64,000 bases of DNA from Geosiphon pyriformis (GCA_016748015.1 JAAOMT010000597.1:664037-728036); one strand, 5' to 3'; numbered from the stretch's first letter, positions 12,051 through 24,514 are shown. The notes: generated by a model not told the origin, from the letters alone. Numbers and translations are program-made.

Positions 12051-13705
12051 ATTATAATAATCTTTAAATATCTATTTCAAAGCGAGAAAACCATTAGACT
12101 TTCAAGAAATTTTTACATGGTTGAAAATTTTTACTCAATGTAACATCGGTTCCCCATAGAAGTGATAAGTGCAACATCAATCAGTCCTGAAATCTAAAGT
12201 TTTTTCAAACAAGATATCTATAAAATTTAGAAAGAAAATAGCTACCAATTCAATGGTGAACCGCATAACCTTATCTCTTTCAACAAACTGCTTACCAACG
12301 AAAGATGAATGATCCCAAGGTTTTGGAATTTGGAATTTTCGAAAATCGTCTGTCAAACAAAAGACCCTGTGCTTCTAAACTAAGAATTGACTCGGGATAA
12401 GTTCAAAATACCCTATGATGGGAAGTGTGGATCTCTGTTAAATTTTTTTTCTTTCCAAAGATCAAATTAAGCTGTAAGACAAGGGGGGCAATATGCAAGG
12501 AATTCCCGTTTATCGGATGATTTTTGAATTTATTTTATTCGGCTAGATAATTAATTGGATATGAGGAAATTCAGTGAAATCACGATTTCAAATTGACACG
12601 GGTAAAATTTGACCAAGTTAACTTTTTTGCTGTAAAACCAATGATTTTCTAATTAACTTGAGCTGTATGCACCCATATTTAGAACGATTGAATATAAGGT
12701 TGAACAGTAGTAGTTGAGATTTCTGTCAAAAGGTTTATCCTCGTGTGATTTGCGGGGAAGATTTATATTTTGTTTGTAGTACGATAGTATTCAGCGTTAT
12801 CAATGATCACCTTTGAATCTCAAATTTAATTCGCTTTAAGGGGGGAACATATTGCATATCAGAACTAGGTGACATTGTATTGATCCACAATCGAGTAAAA
12901 GGAATTTTTTTTTTTACTACATAGGAAGAAGAAGAAGATTGTGTTCTTTATGAGGTAATGCTTGATTCCACTAGTTATTCACCAAGCTCAACTGATTAAA
13001 AGAAACAGGGCGGGAAAAAAAAATATGCAAACATTGCTACACAATTTTTTTTTACCTGATAAATATCTTCTTCTTTGCTGTTGGTTTTTTTTTCTCTCGT
13101 TTTACAGTATGTAAATGGACTCCTTAAAATTGCTTAGATGATAGACGAGGATATTTTTTTTACATAATCAAATCAATCGCAGAGTCAAATGAATATATTT
13201 ATACTTTCAATGAAAATGCAATAAGCACAGACAGTCTCAATTTCAATTTGCCCAAATAAAATTTGCCTTTCTTTATTTTTTCAAGAACCCTTTTTATTTT
13301 ATGTTTCACGTTTCGATGTAAGAAAAAACATGCATTAAACATTATCGTTTTTTCTAATGACATTTTTTTTTAAAATTTATTCAAAGCTTTTTTGAAAAAA
13401 AAAAAAACGAAACTTCTTTACACAAAAATAGGGCACCAAAACTCTGTTACTGGTCTTACTCGGGAGAAAAGATATTTTCTTGACAAATATTTTATTTACT
13501 TTTTGTTAACAAAATATATAAAGAAATGTATCAAAAGTTTTTGAGATTTTTGAAATTTTCAGCCAAATAAAAAGGACAATACAGATACCAAACAGATTAC
13601 ATATTATTCAGGATCACATTTTTAATATATATAATTAAATTCCCCAAGAAAATCGGAGTTATTTGAAGAAGGGTAACCAAAAAAGTAGATTTCTAATATT
13701 TAATA

Positions 13706-13766
13706 ACGACGACAACGACGACAACGATAACGACGACGACGACAAAAACAACAACAACAAGAACAA
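13706..13766. repeat. Imperfect GAC/AAC trinucleotide array
   Basis: Mixed ACGACGACAACG units grade into ACAACAACA. Confidence 0.92.
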
Positions 13767-15895
13767 TACTAATAACATTATTGACCCTTTTTTTTCGTAA
13801 ATCAAAACATTTTTACCAAAACCTAGATTATATAGCAAAAGATTAATTTCAGCCCTTTTTATGACATCAGTCATGATTTTTATTGGCATAAATATTTGCA
13901 TCGATAAACTTAATCTAATTTACAATATATTTTATCATGAATGTAAATTGCATTCGTATTGTCCTGTAAAATGAGTTTGTACTTTGAAAAAAAGTTATAC
14001 AAATACGTGTTTTGTGATCAATAGAAACCATTTTTAGTAATTTTGAGATTATGACGGCAATAAATTTCATCATATAAAATTATTCACAAGTTTATTGAAA
14101 GGATATAACATTCGGATGATTTTAATTTAACAGGAAAGCTACACAAAGGAACAATAGGTAAATTTTAGCCCAAAGGGGTTATGATAAAAATGAGATTTTT
14201 TCTTGCAATCCAAAATATTTTTATGATATACCAATTATTAGGCATTGGAATGTTGTAACGTTTAAAATGAAAAAAAAATTGAAAAAATGCAATCAAATTA
14301 ATAAAATTAATAAAAGTAATAAAAATTTTTTCATCAGAAAAATTAATTTATGGTATATATATATTAACTTTATAATCTAATAAAAGTGAAAAATAAATCA
14401 TCATATTTATTATATAAATAAGGAAAATTTTCCACGTTTCATTATTTTTATGTTACTTTAGTTAAAGATTGCTTAGTAATGAAATAAATTTTTCCTAAAT
14501 TAAATGCAGAAAAAAATGAACTAGTATTTTATTTATTAAACAATCCTAGTCTTTTTTTTTTTTTTTGAATTTCAAATTACAGAAAAAAAGTTTACCAATA
14601 TTAGAAAAAATAATTTCTTTGATTAAGATCATTTTTCAACCATATTTTATATTTTTAATATAAAAATTTTATTCATTTAAAAAAGAATTGAAAAATTCAA
14701 ATTGAAAAAAAAAGATAAAAAAATAAAATAAAATATTATGTCTAATTTATTTTTGTTAAATCTAAATTTAATTGTTAAAGTTAATTATTAAATTTCTTAA
14801 ATTACATATGATATGCTTCATTTATTTTTATTTTTAAAAAAAAAGATCCATCTATATATTTAAACCATTTGATTGACTGATTTGTTTATTTATAATTCAT
14901 ATAAACTCTTATTTAGCATTTTTATCAAACTCTCAGTTAATCACATGAAAATTTTGATTTTATTTTTCCAGAAATGAAAAGAATTAAGTTAAATTGTTAA
15001 TCACAAATTTCCTGATTCTCTGTTTTTTTTTTCTCACATTATTCCATGACGTATTTAGTGTAAATTTTTTTCATTGAAATATTTCTTGAATTTAGAAATT
15101 ATCATTGTAGTGAAGAAATTGGTGGCGTAATTAAGATTCATACTTTTCCGATGGCGCGACAAGGCATTGCGCAGCTTTGTCATCCCAACCTAAGGTAGTA
15201 CCATCCAGGCTTTTTTGATTTACGTCCGGTTCCGGAATTTTCTTTCATCTTCAAAGATGATATTTTTATTTGCTTAAATTTTTTTAACGATTCGGAATAA
15301 TTTAAACCATCCCCATCTATTATCTCATGCAGGTACAAAATCAAAAGAGATTTCCCCTTTGTGAAAAAAAAAAAAATTTTTCTGATTTTACAACTGATGA
15401 TTATCGTTATACGTTAATAGTTATGCTCATTATGTGTGTAATTTAGTCGTGCATAAAATTTATAATGAAATTTTGTAAAGGCATATGTTTTATGCCATTA
15501 TTAATGGCCACTCAGATTTACTCAAAATTTTTGATACCTAAAATGAAAAAAAGACTTTTTCTTGAAACTGCAAGTAAAACATGTTTCAAAAATTTTGGTA
15601 GTCTAAATTTCTTTTTTAGTAGAACAAAAAACTCTGACCTACAATTTTTTTATATTTTCGAAAAGAGAGCTTTACTTATTATGGCACCAATCAAGACACC
15701 AAATTCGTTCTTCCTTCCTCCTCCTCCTCTCAATAAAATAGTGATCGCCCTAATGCTGCCATCATAGACTATGCACTGAGAAATCCTTAATTGCAGGGTC
15801 TCATTGCCTGCATCATGCAATTGTACACGCGCCCAACAGATAGGAAATGTTATTTCAATTGCATATTAAAAACTGATTGGTGAAAAATCTCTGAC

Positions 15896-15930
15896 TCATC
15901 ATCATCATTATCATCATTATCATCATAATG
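15896..15930. repeat. ATC/ATT trinucleotide array
   Basis: Interrupted CAT/TAT trinucleotide run. Confidence 0.85.
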
Positions 15931-16809
15931 ATATCATTGAAAAAAATTAGGTTAAAAATTTTTGATGATTTCAATTCTTTCTATTTAATAAATTGATGTT
16001 TCTTTAGGTTCACGGTTCGGTTCTTGTAATAATTTACAGGTTTCTGCTCTGACTGCAAAATAAAAGTTTAAGTGTCACGAAAATGTTTAATAATAATATT
16101 TTAGTTGGTTGGCCCATGCGTTAATTAGGAAAGTCACTTTTTCTTATTATGCATATAAAATTTTTAATATGTGTTAATGTTGTTGTAACATCAAAACATC
16201 AACAATACCACAACAATAATTATGAGAAACGAATGAAAATGAAATTCATGCGAAAAACTTTCTTTTTTAATAAATGACTTTTTAAATCTTTACTCAGTTA
16301 ATGGTTTAACAGTTTTTCGTGGTGTTTTTCTAATATATCAATCATTTATGATATTATTATGAATTAAAATTAAAACCCAAATATTTTTAACTAACTCTAA
16401 AGATTCTTTTAATTTATCTAATATTTCTCAACTTTAATTTTATTAATATTATTCAAAAACTCTGGTAAAAAAAGGTAAATTTAAATGCTAACTTCTTTTG
16501 ATTAAAAAAATTTACATTCTGCAATGGTAATAAATTTTAATTCAGTTAAAAAGAAATCTTGAAGAAAAAAATAACATTTTCAATTTTAACTTTGAAAATA
16601 TTAATTCACATAATTCATCCCAAGTCAGACCAATAAAAATTTTTTGAATATATTAAAGTTTTTTGTTTATGTAATTTTTTTATTACTTTTATGTTGTTCA
16701 AAATTTGAATTGGAAATTATAAAACAATATTTTTTTTTTTGAATACAAAATTTGTTATTAATTAACAATAAATCAAACTTGTTTATCGTTCAATTTATGA
16801 TAAAAAAAA

Positions 16810-16826
16810 GGGGGTACTTTTGGCGA
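16810..16826 (+). repeat. Candidate transposon terminal motif (left arm)
   Basis: GGGGGTACTTTTGGC here is the exact reverse complement of 21181-21195. Similar GCC-AAAAGTA cores occur at 6913-6924 and, with one change, at about 58351-58370 beside a Tc1-like fragment. It may be a terminal inverted repeat end of a Tc1-type element. Confidence 0.4.
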
Positions 16827-17626
16827 ATTACGATATTGTGACGAATAGAGTATTGTGGCAAAGTTAGTAAAAATGAATTCACATGCTAGAATAAGACGAG
16901 TCAAAGTATGTCATTTTCTCATTTTTGAACAAAATCACAATCATATATCACTTTGATTATTGAATATATGAAAATTTCAAATATTTTTGTAAAACTTTAT
17001 TTGGCAGACAAATTTTTTTGGGAATATCTAAAATTTATGCAAATATATATATAATAAACTGAAAAAATATCCAATAAAATTAATGAAATTTTTTTATTTT
17101 TAAATATATATCAAAAAAATGTATGTTGAAAAATGAAAAATATTATATAATTTATATTAGCAACCATATATTTAAAATATCATCTCATCAATTTTCATAA
17201 TTTTTAAAAATTTCAGGTTTTTTCTTATATTATTTTCAACAGAATTGCATGTAAAAATAAATAAATAAATAGCACGGTAAATTGTATAATTGTGCTAGGT
17301 TTAGTAATTTTTTTTTAATGGAGCAATCTAACACTCAAAACTTTTAGCTTGATTTTTAAATCGGTATAAAATTGTATAAGGTTTAAAACCTAAACGCCCA
17401 AGCTTATTGCCCTTTATCGCGTGATGTGATGTAGATTCCAAAGAAAAAAAATCAGCCCCAAATAATAAGGTAAAAAGAAACAAAAAAAGGTGTCTCTGTT
17501 TTTTGAATAAGGTTTCTAAATAGTTCAAGAAATTAAGTTTCTTTGAGTATTGAAGCAAAAAAATATTAAAATAAAAAAAATAAAAAAAAAGGGGAAAAAG
17601 TTCTTTAATCGATTAAGCTCTATGAA

Positions 17627-18048
17627 CAAAATTGAATACCAACGATGTTCATGAAGTAGTGCAACATAAACTCATTTATCCTGTCATACCCTAGTTACCA
17701 ACTCATCGTTCCAGACAATTTTCGAAGCCGGGTTTAAAAATATTTGTGAAGATGCAATGCATTAGTTGCGGTCAATTATGCCAACATTTGACTCCTTTTG
17801 TTCATATTATTTCTTGCGTCTTAATGCATGAGATTTATTCTGGTAAGAAAGGGTTTTATAACGTATACCATTTGAAAGAAAGTTTCTTTTGACCTGGATA
17901 TGACTCGGGAATTACTGGGGGTCCAAAGGCAATAATGTTCGGGCACAATATCCCTGAGGAATCGTGCCTCATTTTTAAAAAGGATATATTTGTAAATTTA
18001 ATTGGGGAACGCCTAGATGGAGTTTTTTTTGGTGGTGATTTACCATAA
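17627..18048 (+). pseudogene. Unrecognised coding relic with two in-frame stops
   Basis: One plus frame runs about 140 codons from roughly 17627 to TAA 18046-18048, interrupted only by TAG at 17692-17694 and TGA at 17890-17892. Codon use and amino-acid mix look protein-like. Visible pieces are THRSRQFSKPGLKIFVKMQ, CISCGQLCQHLTPF, YSGKKGFYNVYHLKESFF and GPKAIMFGHNIPEESCLIF, then LIGERLDGVFFGGDL. I recognise no domain. It lies between the inverted motifs at 16.81 and 21.19 kb, so it could be cargo or part of a decayed mobile element, but no DDE or integrase signature is visible. Confidence 0.4.
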
Positions 18049-18657
18049 TCAATATCATTCGTCGTGTTTTTTTTTTCAACTTTTGATTTTTATTAATTTC
18101 TTCCAAAAAAAAAACAAAATAGTTATTCCATGGTCTAGACCGTTGAATTTCAAAAAGATTTGTATTTTAAATTTTCATTAGCTTGCTTAAAAAAGGACTA
18201 GTAATCCCAAGTAAAAAAAAAAGTATGCATGTTATTTATTATGAATAAAAGGCCCGAAATCTTTATTTGTGTTAGCTGAAAAAATTTTATATGGCCCGTG
18301 TTAGCATGCAGAAAGGGTTTCTAAATTTGCCCAAAAGTCATTCTTACAGAATCAAAACTCTACTATTTTACAATTTTTCTAGTACCATCCATGAACATTT
18401 GACTTACACAGGGAATCTAATTATCTTTGAACCAATCAAACTCCATTTTGTACCAAATCTTGTATTAAAGTTTACTGCTAATATCTTTTTACCGATGCAG
18501 TTTTCTTTTTGGTGAAGCCTGAACAGTGCACCGTGGTTCATTAAACTTGATCTAAGTTTGTCTGTAATTCTGGGGTCTTACCTAAAAATTATGTTTACAA
18601 TTACATAGGAAATTTCTTTTGCAAGAATTGGTCTGAGCGTAGATGTGCGAAAATCCA

Positions 18658-18756
18658 ATAATAAAAATAGGAATAAAAATAAACATAAGAATAAGAATAA
18701 GAATAACAAAAAAAACAAAAACAAAAACAAAAACAAAAACAACAACAAAAATAATG

Positions 18757-18820
<64 letters not shown>

Positions 18821-18826
18821 TAAAAT
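18658..18826. repeat. Composite low-complexity array (AATAAG, AAAAAC, AAT)
   Basis: AATAAG/AATAAA hexamers, then AAAAAC units, then about 20 AAT units. Overlapping poly-Ile, poly-Tyr, poly-Asn and Lys-rich frames all derive from this array. Confidence 0.97.
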
Positions 18827-18829
18827 TCA

Positions 18830-21800
18830 TACATGATCACAATTGGTTTTACAAAGTTCATTTATTTATATATTTTTTTAATGATCAAATTATGGAAAGA
18901 GGGAGCTATCAAAATAAAAGACATATGAAAGCGGGTTGCTAATTTTAATTTTAAAAATGATTAATCATATAGGGTATTTGTTTCTTGGACTTGTATCATA
19001 ATTACACGTCTTTAAGAGTATTTTATTGGAAGAAAATATGAAGTAGTTTTGATAATATAATATATATATATATATATTTAGAGAAATGGTAAATTTTTTA
19101 CTCAGCTTTTTAACATTTTGTAAATAAAAGTTGCATGCCAAGGGAAATTTTTTTATGTTAAAAAAACCAATCAAACAAAAGTTCTAGTTAGACGAAAAAG
19201 ATAGCAAGCAATTATTGACCTCACATAAATCAGCGATCAGCGAGAAAAAAAGGAGGCTTTTGATTCCCTTGGCAAATTTCTATTATGCATTGATTTTAAA
19301 AGTTTCCCACCAAAAGATTATATTTTAAACCATTTTCAAAAGGTAATTCAAATTTTTTGGGTCACAGGATTAAGAAAAATTCTGTCTTTGAAATTGGTCA
19401 AACCAAATAATCAGTAGATCAAAAAGATATCTAATTATAGATTCAGACCAATCTCCTTTCACTCAAAGATTCTCTTTTGCAAAGCTGCCTACCTGATGGA
19501 AAATAGGTTTGCCGAAACATCATTGATTTGTAACACAAATCTCTCATGGCGTAAATGCAGGCATAAATCTGGGGTACATGTGTTTGTTTATAATGCGTGA
19601 ATTGCAGATAAGCTTGTGAATAGTAAGAATGGTTGAATAAAATATAAGCCAAAAAAAATTATTTTTCGGAAATGAATAAAAAGGGGATTGATATTCAGAT
19701 TTCCATGGTTTCTAGTAATATTTAGAATTTTAGTGTATATTAGAAAGTATTTTTACACAAAAGGAATTAACTTTCTTTTCCGATTCAAGTTTACAACCAT
19801 TGTTCTCAAAATCAGGTGTCTTTCTACTTTCAGATCATAAATAATTAGGTCCATAGAACAAAGAGTAGACGCCAAAAAAAGCAGCCTCAGGGATGACTCG
19901 GTATTATAAACCTCATATGGATTTTGCCTAATTTTGAGAAACAGAACAAATTTTTATTTTTCTCATCCGTGGTCATTTTAGTTTTTCCGGGGTACATGAC
20001 ACACATGCAAAGTCAAAAAATCATTGAAAGAGATAACCTCCGGATTTTGAGTTGTAGCTATTAAAGTTTTCAAAGATGATCCCCGGTTATATTCAATGAA
20101 TTATTGATTGTTGAATTTGTTTCTTTTTTCTTTAGTGAAATTAATCTAATCTTGAAAAAAAAATTAGCACATTGAATCCATCTCCTGATAAGCTAAATAT
20201 TCATTAATCAAGAACCCTATTTAAAGTGATCACAGGCTCTCACTAAAGGTAAAATATAAATTGGTCAAAGAAAGTGACAAAACGTCACTTTTACGAATTT
20301 GATCATTGAGATTTTATTTGCGCTTAAAAACCCTTAAGGTTCTTTATCAAAAGATCAATCAAACTTACAAAAAAAAAAAAAAAAAAGACCATCCTATTAC
20401 GTCAGAAATATGGAATCTGTAGATCTCTTATGTAATGACTTTTTTACAGATCTGATAATCCATTAATTTTATATCAAATATATGAATGGGAATTTTTGAA
20501 AAAATATAATGCAGGAGAAAAATTTTTTTTAAGTTTTAATAAGCCTCACGTTCATACATTTATTTACCTCTTCAAACATTCGAACAATTCAATTAATTCG
20601 AGATATTGTCTAAGAAGGTAAAAAAATTGAAACAAATAATTTTGAAGCATCAAATTTATGCTTAATCCTTCTTCAAAGGTTTTTTGAGAATATTGTATAA
20701 TATGATTTTACATTGGGAGAACATCACGTTAATTATAGACTGTCCCATTAAATTCAATGAAATCAAGGGCAAATCATATATTAACAAAATTTTACTTTAC
20801 AGATTTCTTTCATTTAAGAGAATTCTAAAGTTTTATTTAAAGATTTACAATTTTTATCCATAAAAGGTGAAAGTTTCTTTAAGAACTCTATATGGGAATC
20901 CAAAAGAAATAAGCTTTTTTTATATAGAATATTTAATTTAAAGATTTTCAAGGGTTTTTCCAATATAATTGTTGCTCCAAAAATTTAAGTTATTCCGTTT
21001 ATATGTTGAAATGTCAATTTAGGTTAAAGATCAATTATACTTTATATTTTTGTCAAGATCCTTTTGTGCGCCTCATTTCTTATAGAAAATAAGATTTTTT
21101 ACAGAATGAATTTTATCCCCAAAAGTTTTGTTATCTTATAGTTAATATGAAAAAATTACGAGGTAAAAAAATACTCATTTGCCAAAAGTACCCCCCCCCC
21201 GTTTCTAGTAATAAGATTTAAATTTAAATTTTTATTCTATCCTTTTTCTAAAAAAAATTCCAAAGTTTTTTAGAGTCATGTGGAGTTTCTTATTTACGCC
21301 ATAACCCCCCCCCCCCCCCCGTGGTTCATCATTTTACTAAAAATAAAAACGTCATTAATCGTTCGAAATAATTGGTTCTCAATTTTCCGATTTAATGCAT
21401 TATTCCAACCTTTTTTCGGATAAGAGGTGCGATTTTTGGCGAATTTTCATTTATGAATATTACAATGAGGTGGAGATAGGTTTTGGAAAAAAAATTGTCC
21501 ATTACTGATTAAGGAACTTCTGAGTTATGCCAAAAAAAAAAGAAAAAGAAAACAGATACTTTGTATTTAACCAGAACCAATAATTTGAGTTGAGTGAAAA
21601 ATAAGAAATTGTCAAAATCAGATTTTTAATTTAAACCGTAATTTCCTAGTTAAAAACATGTAAGATTATTGAAGTCTAGAAAAATTGCCAATCAAAGTGA
21701 TTTTAATGTATTCCCTCAATGAAATTTTATTCGTTTTAATTTTTATAAATTTAGATTTAGAATGACTAAAAGCTTTAAAGAGATAAATTTTCTCCGAATG

Positions 21801-22613
21801 TTAACACTTTTCCGGGACAAAATGATCGGAATTGCGTCTATCCTATATGCCTTGATTGGTAAAATGTCAATAAACAGATTATCCTAAAAATTATTTCTCA
21901 TTTTATATTTTTGTGACCTAGTAAGAAATCTTCATTTTTTAAGCAAATAATTTTTAACTTGTTATTTTGTGAATTCTGAAAAATTTCAAAATTACCCATA
22001 TCAAATGTACTACCAGTAACATAGGAAAAGTCCTTTAGAATTAACCAAAATCTTAATTTCACAAGAAAAAGTAACCTTTTGATATTGAGATGCGTTTTAA
22101 CTCATACGATTCCTTTCGAAATTATTAAAGTGTTCATTAATGAACAGCTAAAAGTTTTAAAGTGAAAATCTAAATGTAATATTATTTAATGAATGAAAAT
22201 TATTTGGTAAACCTAAACAACTTTTTTGGTTAATTTAATAAAGCTACTCCAGATTTATAGATATCTTCCTCAATATCTCAATATTTACAATAGGATAAAA
22301 AATTATATCCAATTACATTCAGATCTGATAAATTTCTCGATTAGTTGATAGTTTTTTTAATTTTATTTTCCATTAATCATAATTCGGTTTTTCCCGCAGT
22401 ATGTGCCCGTTCGTTATTTTACTGAAAAATTGTTTACTTTCCAGCTAACACCTTAATTGTGTTCTGAAATGTTAACAAGTTGGTTTTTAAGATTTCAAGA
22501 TCAATATTTTTCCCTATTCATGATAAAATAGAAGGAATGAAAAAAATGTTGAATAATTTTATTTATAAAATTTCAAAATAATAAATTAAAACTCTTACAT
22601 TTATTTATTTATT
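18830..22613. other. Gene-poor stretch
   Basis: No supportable gene. Contains a TA run at 19057-19080, a poly-A at 20369-20386, a C10 run at 21191-21200 joined to GCCAAAAGTA, and a C16 run at 21305-21320 preceded by the related ACGCCATAA. The minus frame at 19443-19652 has mixed composition but no ATG-independent support. Confidence 0.6.
21181..21200 (-). repeat. Candidate transposon terminal motif (right arm)
   Basis: GCCAAAAGTACCCCC is the exact inverse of 16810-16824, 4.4 kb upstream. A weaker similar site, ACGCCATAA followed by C16, lies about 110 bp further on. Confidence 0.4.
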
Positions 22614-22678
22614 TAATAATAATAATCATAATATTAATCATAATAATAATAATCATAATAATAATAATAATAATAATG

Positions 22679-22764
<86 letters not shown>

Positions 22765-22770
22765 AATAAT
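22614..22770. repeat. Long (AAT)n microsatellite
   Basis: About 150 bp of AAT with a few CAT interruptions at the left end. It abuts the 3' end of the Tc1 relic and appears to have replaced its right terminus. Confidence 0.97.
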
Positions 22771-22772
22771 TT

Positions 22773-23642
22773 TCAATGTGTTATATTTCCACCTTTAGTC
22801 ACGATAATAATAGCTTCAATTCTTCCAGGTATACAACTTATTAATTTTTGATATAATTTTTGAGGCCTCACATTCCATTCTTTTATAAACATGAGTTCCA
22901 ATTCTTCAATATTAGATAGATAGTTGAGGATTGCATTTTCCAAGTCCTGACTCAAGAAAAGACCATAATTCTTCAATATGATTAAGGTCATGACTTTGTG
23001 GTGACCATGGCTAAAATTTTATTTTTTTTGAATTTTAAAAAATTTTGAGCAGCTTTTGAAGTGTGTTCTAAAGTATTACCTCTTGAAATATAAGAGTTGG
23101 TATACCATAATTAACTAAAACTTCATACTTAGTAATAGTAATTACATCTTTTAATGGAACAATATATTCTAAAATAATCCATGTAAAAAAATTTCAAAAC
23201 ATTCTTGTTAGATTGTGCTTTACAGTAATTCCTCAGCTGGTGTTGGCAAAATCCTGAAGTTTAAAATTGTGGAATGTTAATTCATCTTACCAAATAACTT
23301 TTTTTCAGTCATTTATAGTTCAATGTTTCTACTTTTTAACAAAATCAAGTCTTTTAGTCTGGTTTTCAATCGATATTAACAGATTCTTTTGTGGAATACG
23401 TGAAAAATTTTCTTCTTTTAAAGTGCATTGAATAGTCTATTTTAATACTATTTAGCCCATTATTTTGTTTCAGAAAAAAGTAGTTGAATTTGCATCAAGT
23501 TAATTTTTTTATTATGAGTAAGAGTTCGTGAAATAGTTGTTTGAGAACTTTCAAAAATTTCTGCTATTTTTTTTTGTATAGCATTTAATCTGGTAAAAAA
23601 AAGTTTGCACGAAAATATTCCATATTTTTGTCATCCCCTGTA
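22773..23642 (-). pseudogene. Tc1/mariner-type transposase pseudogene (copy 1)
   Basis: Reading the minus strand from high to low coordinates gives all landmarks of a Tc1-like transposase. There is an HTH with KIAEIFESSQTTISRTL (23518-23592). The first catalytic Asp is in VIW-stop-DELTF (GAT at 23284-23286). TWIILEYIVPLKDV follows. The QE-N-x-x-E-HTSKAAQNFLK motif of the second Asp is at about 23040-23085, where one base is missing. PWSPQSHDLNHIEELW is the third acidic motif (22963-23010). The usual C-terminal IKEWN...SCIPGRIEAII...KGG ends at 22773. At least three indels and several stops break it. Two stops are TGA where the family has Trp (KH-W-TIND-W-KKVIW). The left inverted-repeat end looks like TACAGGGGATGACAAA at 23642 downward. 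The other end is missing and occupied by the AAT array. The family call is firm. Confidence 0.88.
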
Positions 23643-23657
23643 CTATGGTCTTTTTAA

Positions 23658-23687
23658 CCTCTCCCCTCCCCTCCCCTCCCACACACC
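23658..23687. repeat. CCCCT/ACAC low-complexity junction between two Tc1 relics
   Basis: Short CCCCT pentamer run, then ACACACC. It lies exactly between two decayed Tc1-like copies. Confidence 0.85.
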
Positions 23688-24228
23688 ATTGAAAGTAGAC
23701 GCTAAAATCTTAGTTATCGTGATTGCTTCCCATTTTTCACTCTTTTCTCGTCGGAGAACATGTAAGCGGTTTTATTTTTATTTCATTGTATCACTTAACT
23801 TGAGCATAAAGCATGTGTTTCCGAGATATAAGTGAATAAAGTTCAGAGTTTTATAGTACATTTGCATTAGTTGACGGACTATATTTTAAGGCCTCGAATT
23901 TTAGCATTTTCGTGGAGTGGTACATGTCATTTTTTGTAGGCTTTACATATGAGTAAATCTTTTTCATGATTGCAAAGAATTGATGGTTTTTTCTGTCCTT
24001 TGCTACTTGACGATAAAGCAGTATATTATTGTGGGGTCACGTCCAAGTATTTTTGCGAATTGAGCGAAATTTATGGTTTCCATGTATGCCAAAATCTTGA
24101 CATTTTCAATTTCGTTCAGCTGTGTACGAATGGACTTGAATTTTTTTTTACATGACGATATTATAATGTTGGCAAGTCGTAAAAATGGCGAAAGCTTGAT
24201 ATATAAATTTTTTGAAGAGGGTACTGTA
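23688..24228 (-). pseudogene. Tc1/mariner-type transposase remnant (copy 2, N-terminal half, different family)
   Basis: A second transposase lies head-to-tail with copy 1. The minus strand starts with a terminal motif TACAGTACCCTCTTCAAAA (24228 downward). Next comes a first HTH, FAQFAKILGRDPTIIYCFI (about 24018-24075), then a second DNA-binding segment, KPSILCNHEKDLLICKAYKK followed by HVPLHENAKIRGLKI (about 23880-23985). A first-catalytic-Asp motif is visible, MFSDEKRVKNG (about 23733-23760). The second Asp and Glu regions are absent: the copy is cut off at the CCCCT/ACAC tract where copy 1 begins. Frames change between segments and stops are frequent. Its HTH and terminal motif differ from copy 1, so this is a separate family rather than a duplication. 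Confidence 0.72.
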
Positions 24229-24514
24229 CGTCAAAAAATCTAAAGACAAATAACATTTTTAAGGTAAGTTGACCCCTCGCTCAAAGTAGAACCGTATTTT
24301 AAAAATAAAATGAATTAAATAAAATAAAAGTAAACAAAAAGAATGTGATAATAAAGCTAAGGGGTTCATTCTGAAACACACTGTCAATAAAAAAAAATAA
24401 ACCCATTAGATACTAGCTGTTATTCAGAGATAAAAAAAAATAGTTTTTTTCTAAACTTTTTTTCCTAAACCCCCATTCAATGAGAATTTTTTTTTATAAA
24501 ATTGAAACACGATA

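Larger units (their letters stand above)
10685..17626. other. Long gene-poor stretch with simple repeats
   Basis: No credible gene. Contents seen: G11 run 11691-11701; AAT/AAC array 11973-12050; GAC/AAC array 13706-13766; ATC/ATT array 15896-15930; a GC-richer patch with a small hairpin around 15145-15235; and the motif GGGGGTACTTTTGGCG at 16810-16825. A 100-codon ATG frame at 15465-15767 is low-complexity Phe/Lys-rich and judged accidental. Confidence 0.65.

Noticed and set aside
15190-15205. CCTAAGGTAG as an LSU rRNA fragment
   Set aside because: Only a ten-base resemblance; no neighbouring rRNA sequence.
15465-15767. 100-codon ATG frame
   Set aside because: Phe/Lys/Leu-rich as expected for T/A-rich DNA, no domain, no splice or start context; chance ORFs of this size are expected in 64 kb.
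18582-18942. Overlapping frames encoding poly-Ile, poly-Tyr, poly-Asn and Lys-Asn repeats
   Set aside because: All are readings of one AATAAG/AAAAAC/AAT simple-repeat tract; no non-repeat domain on either side.
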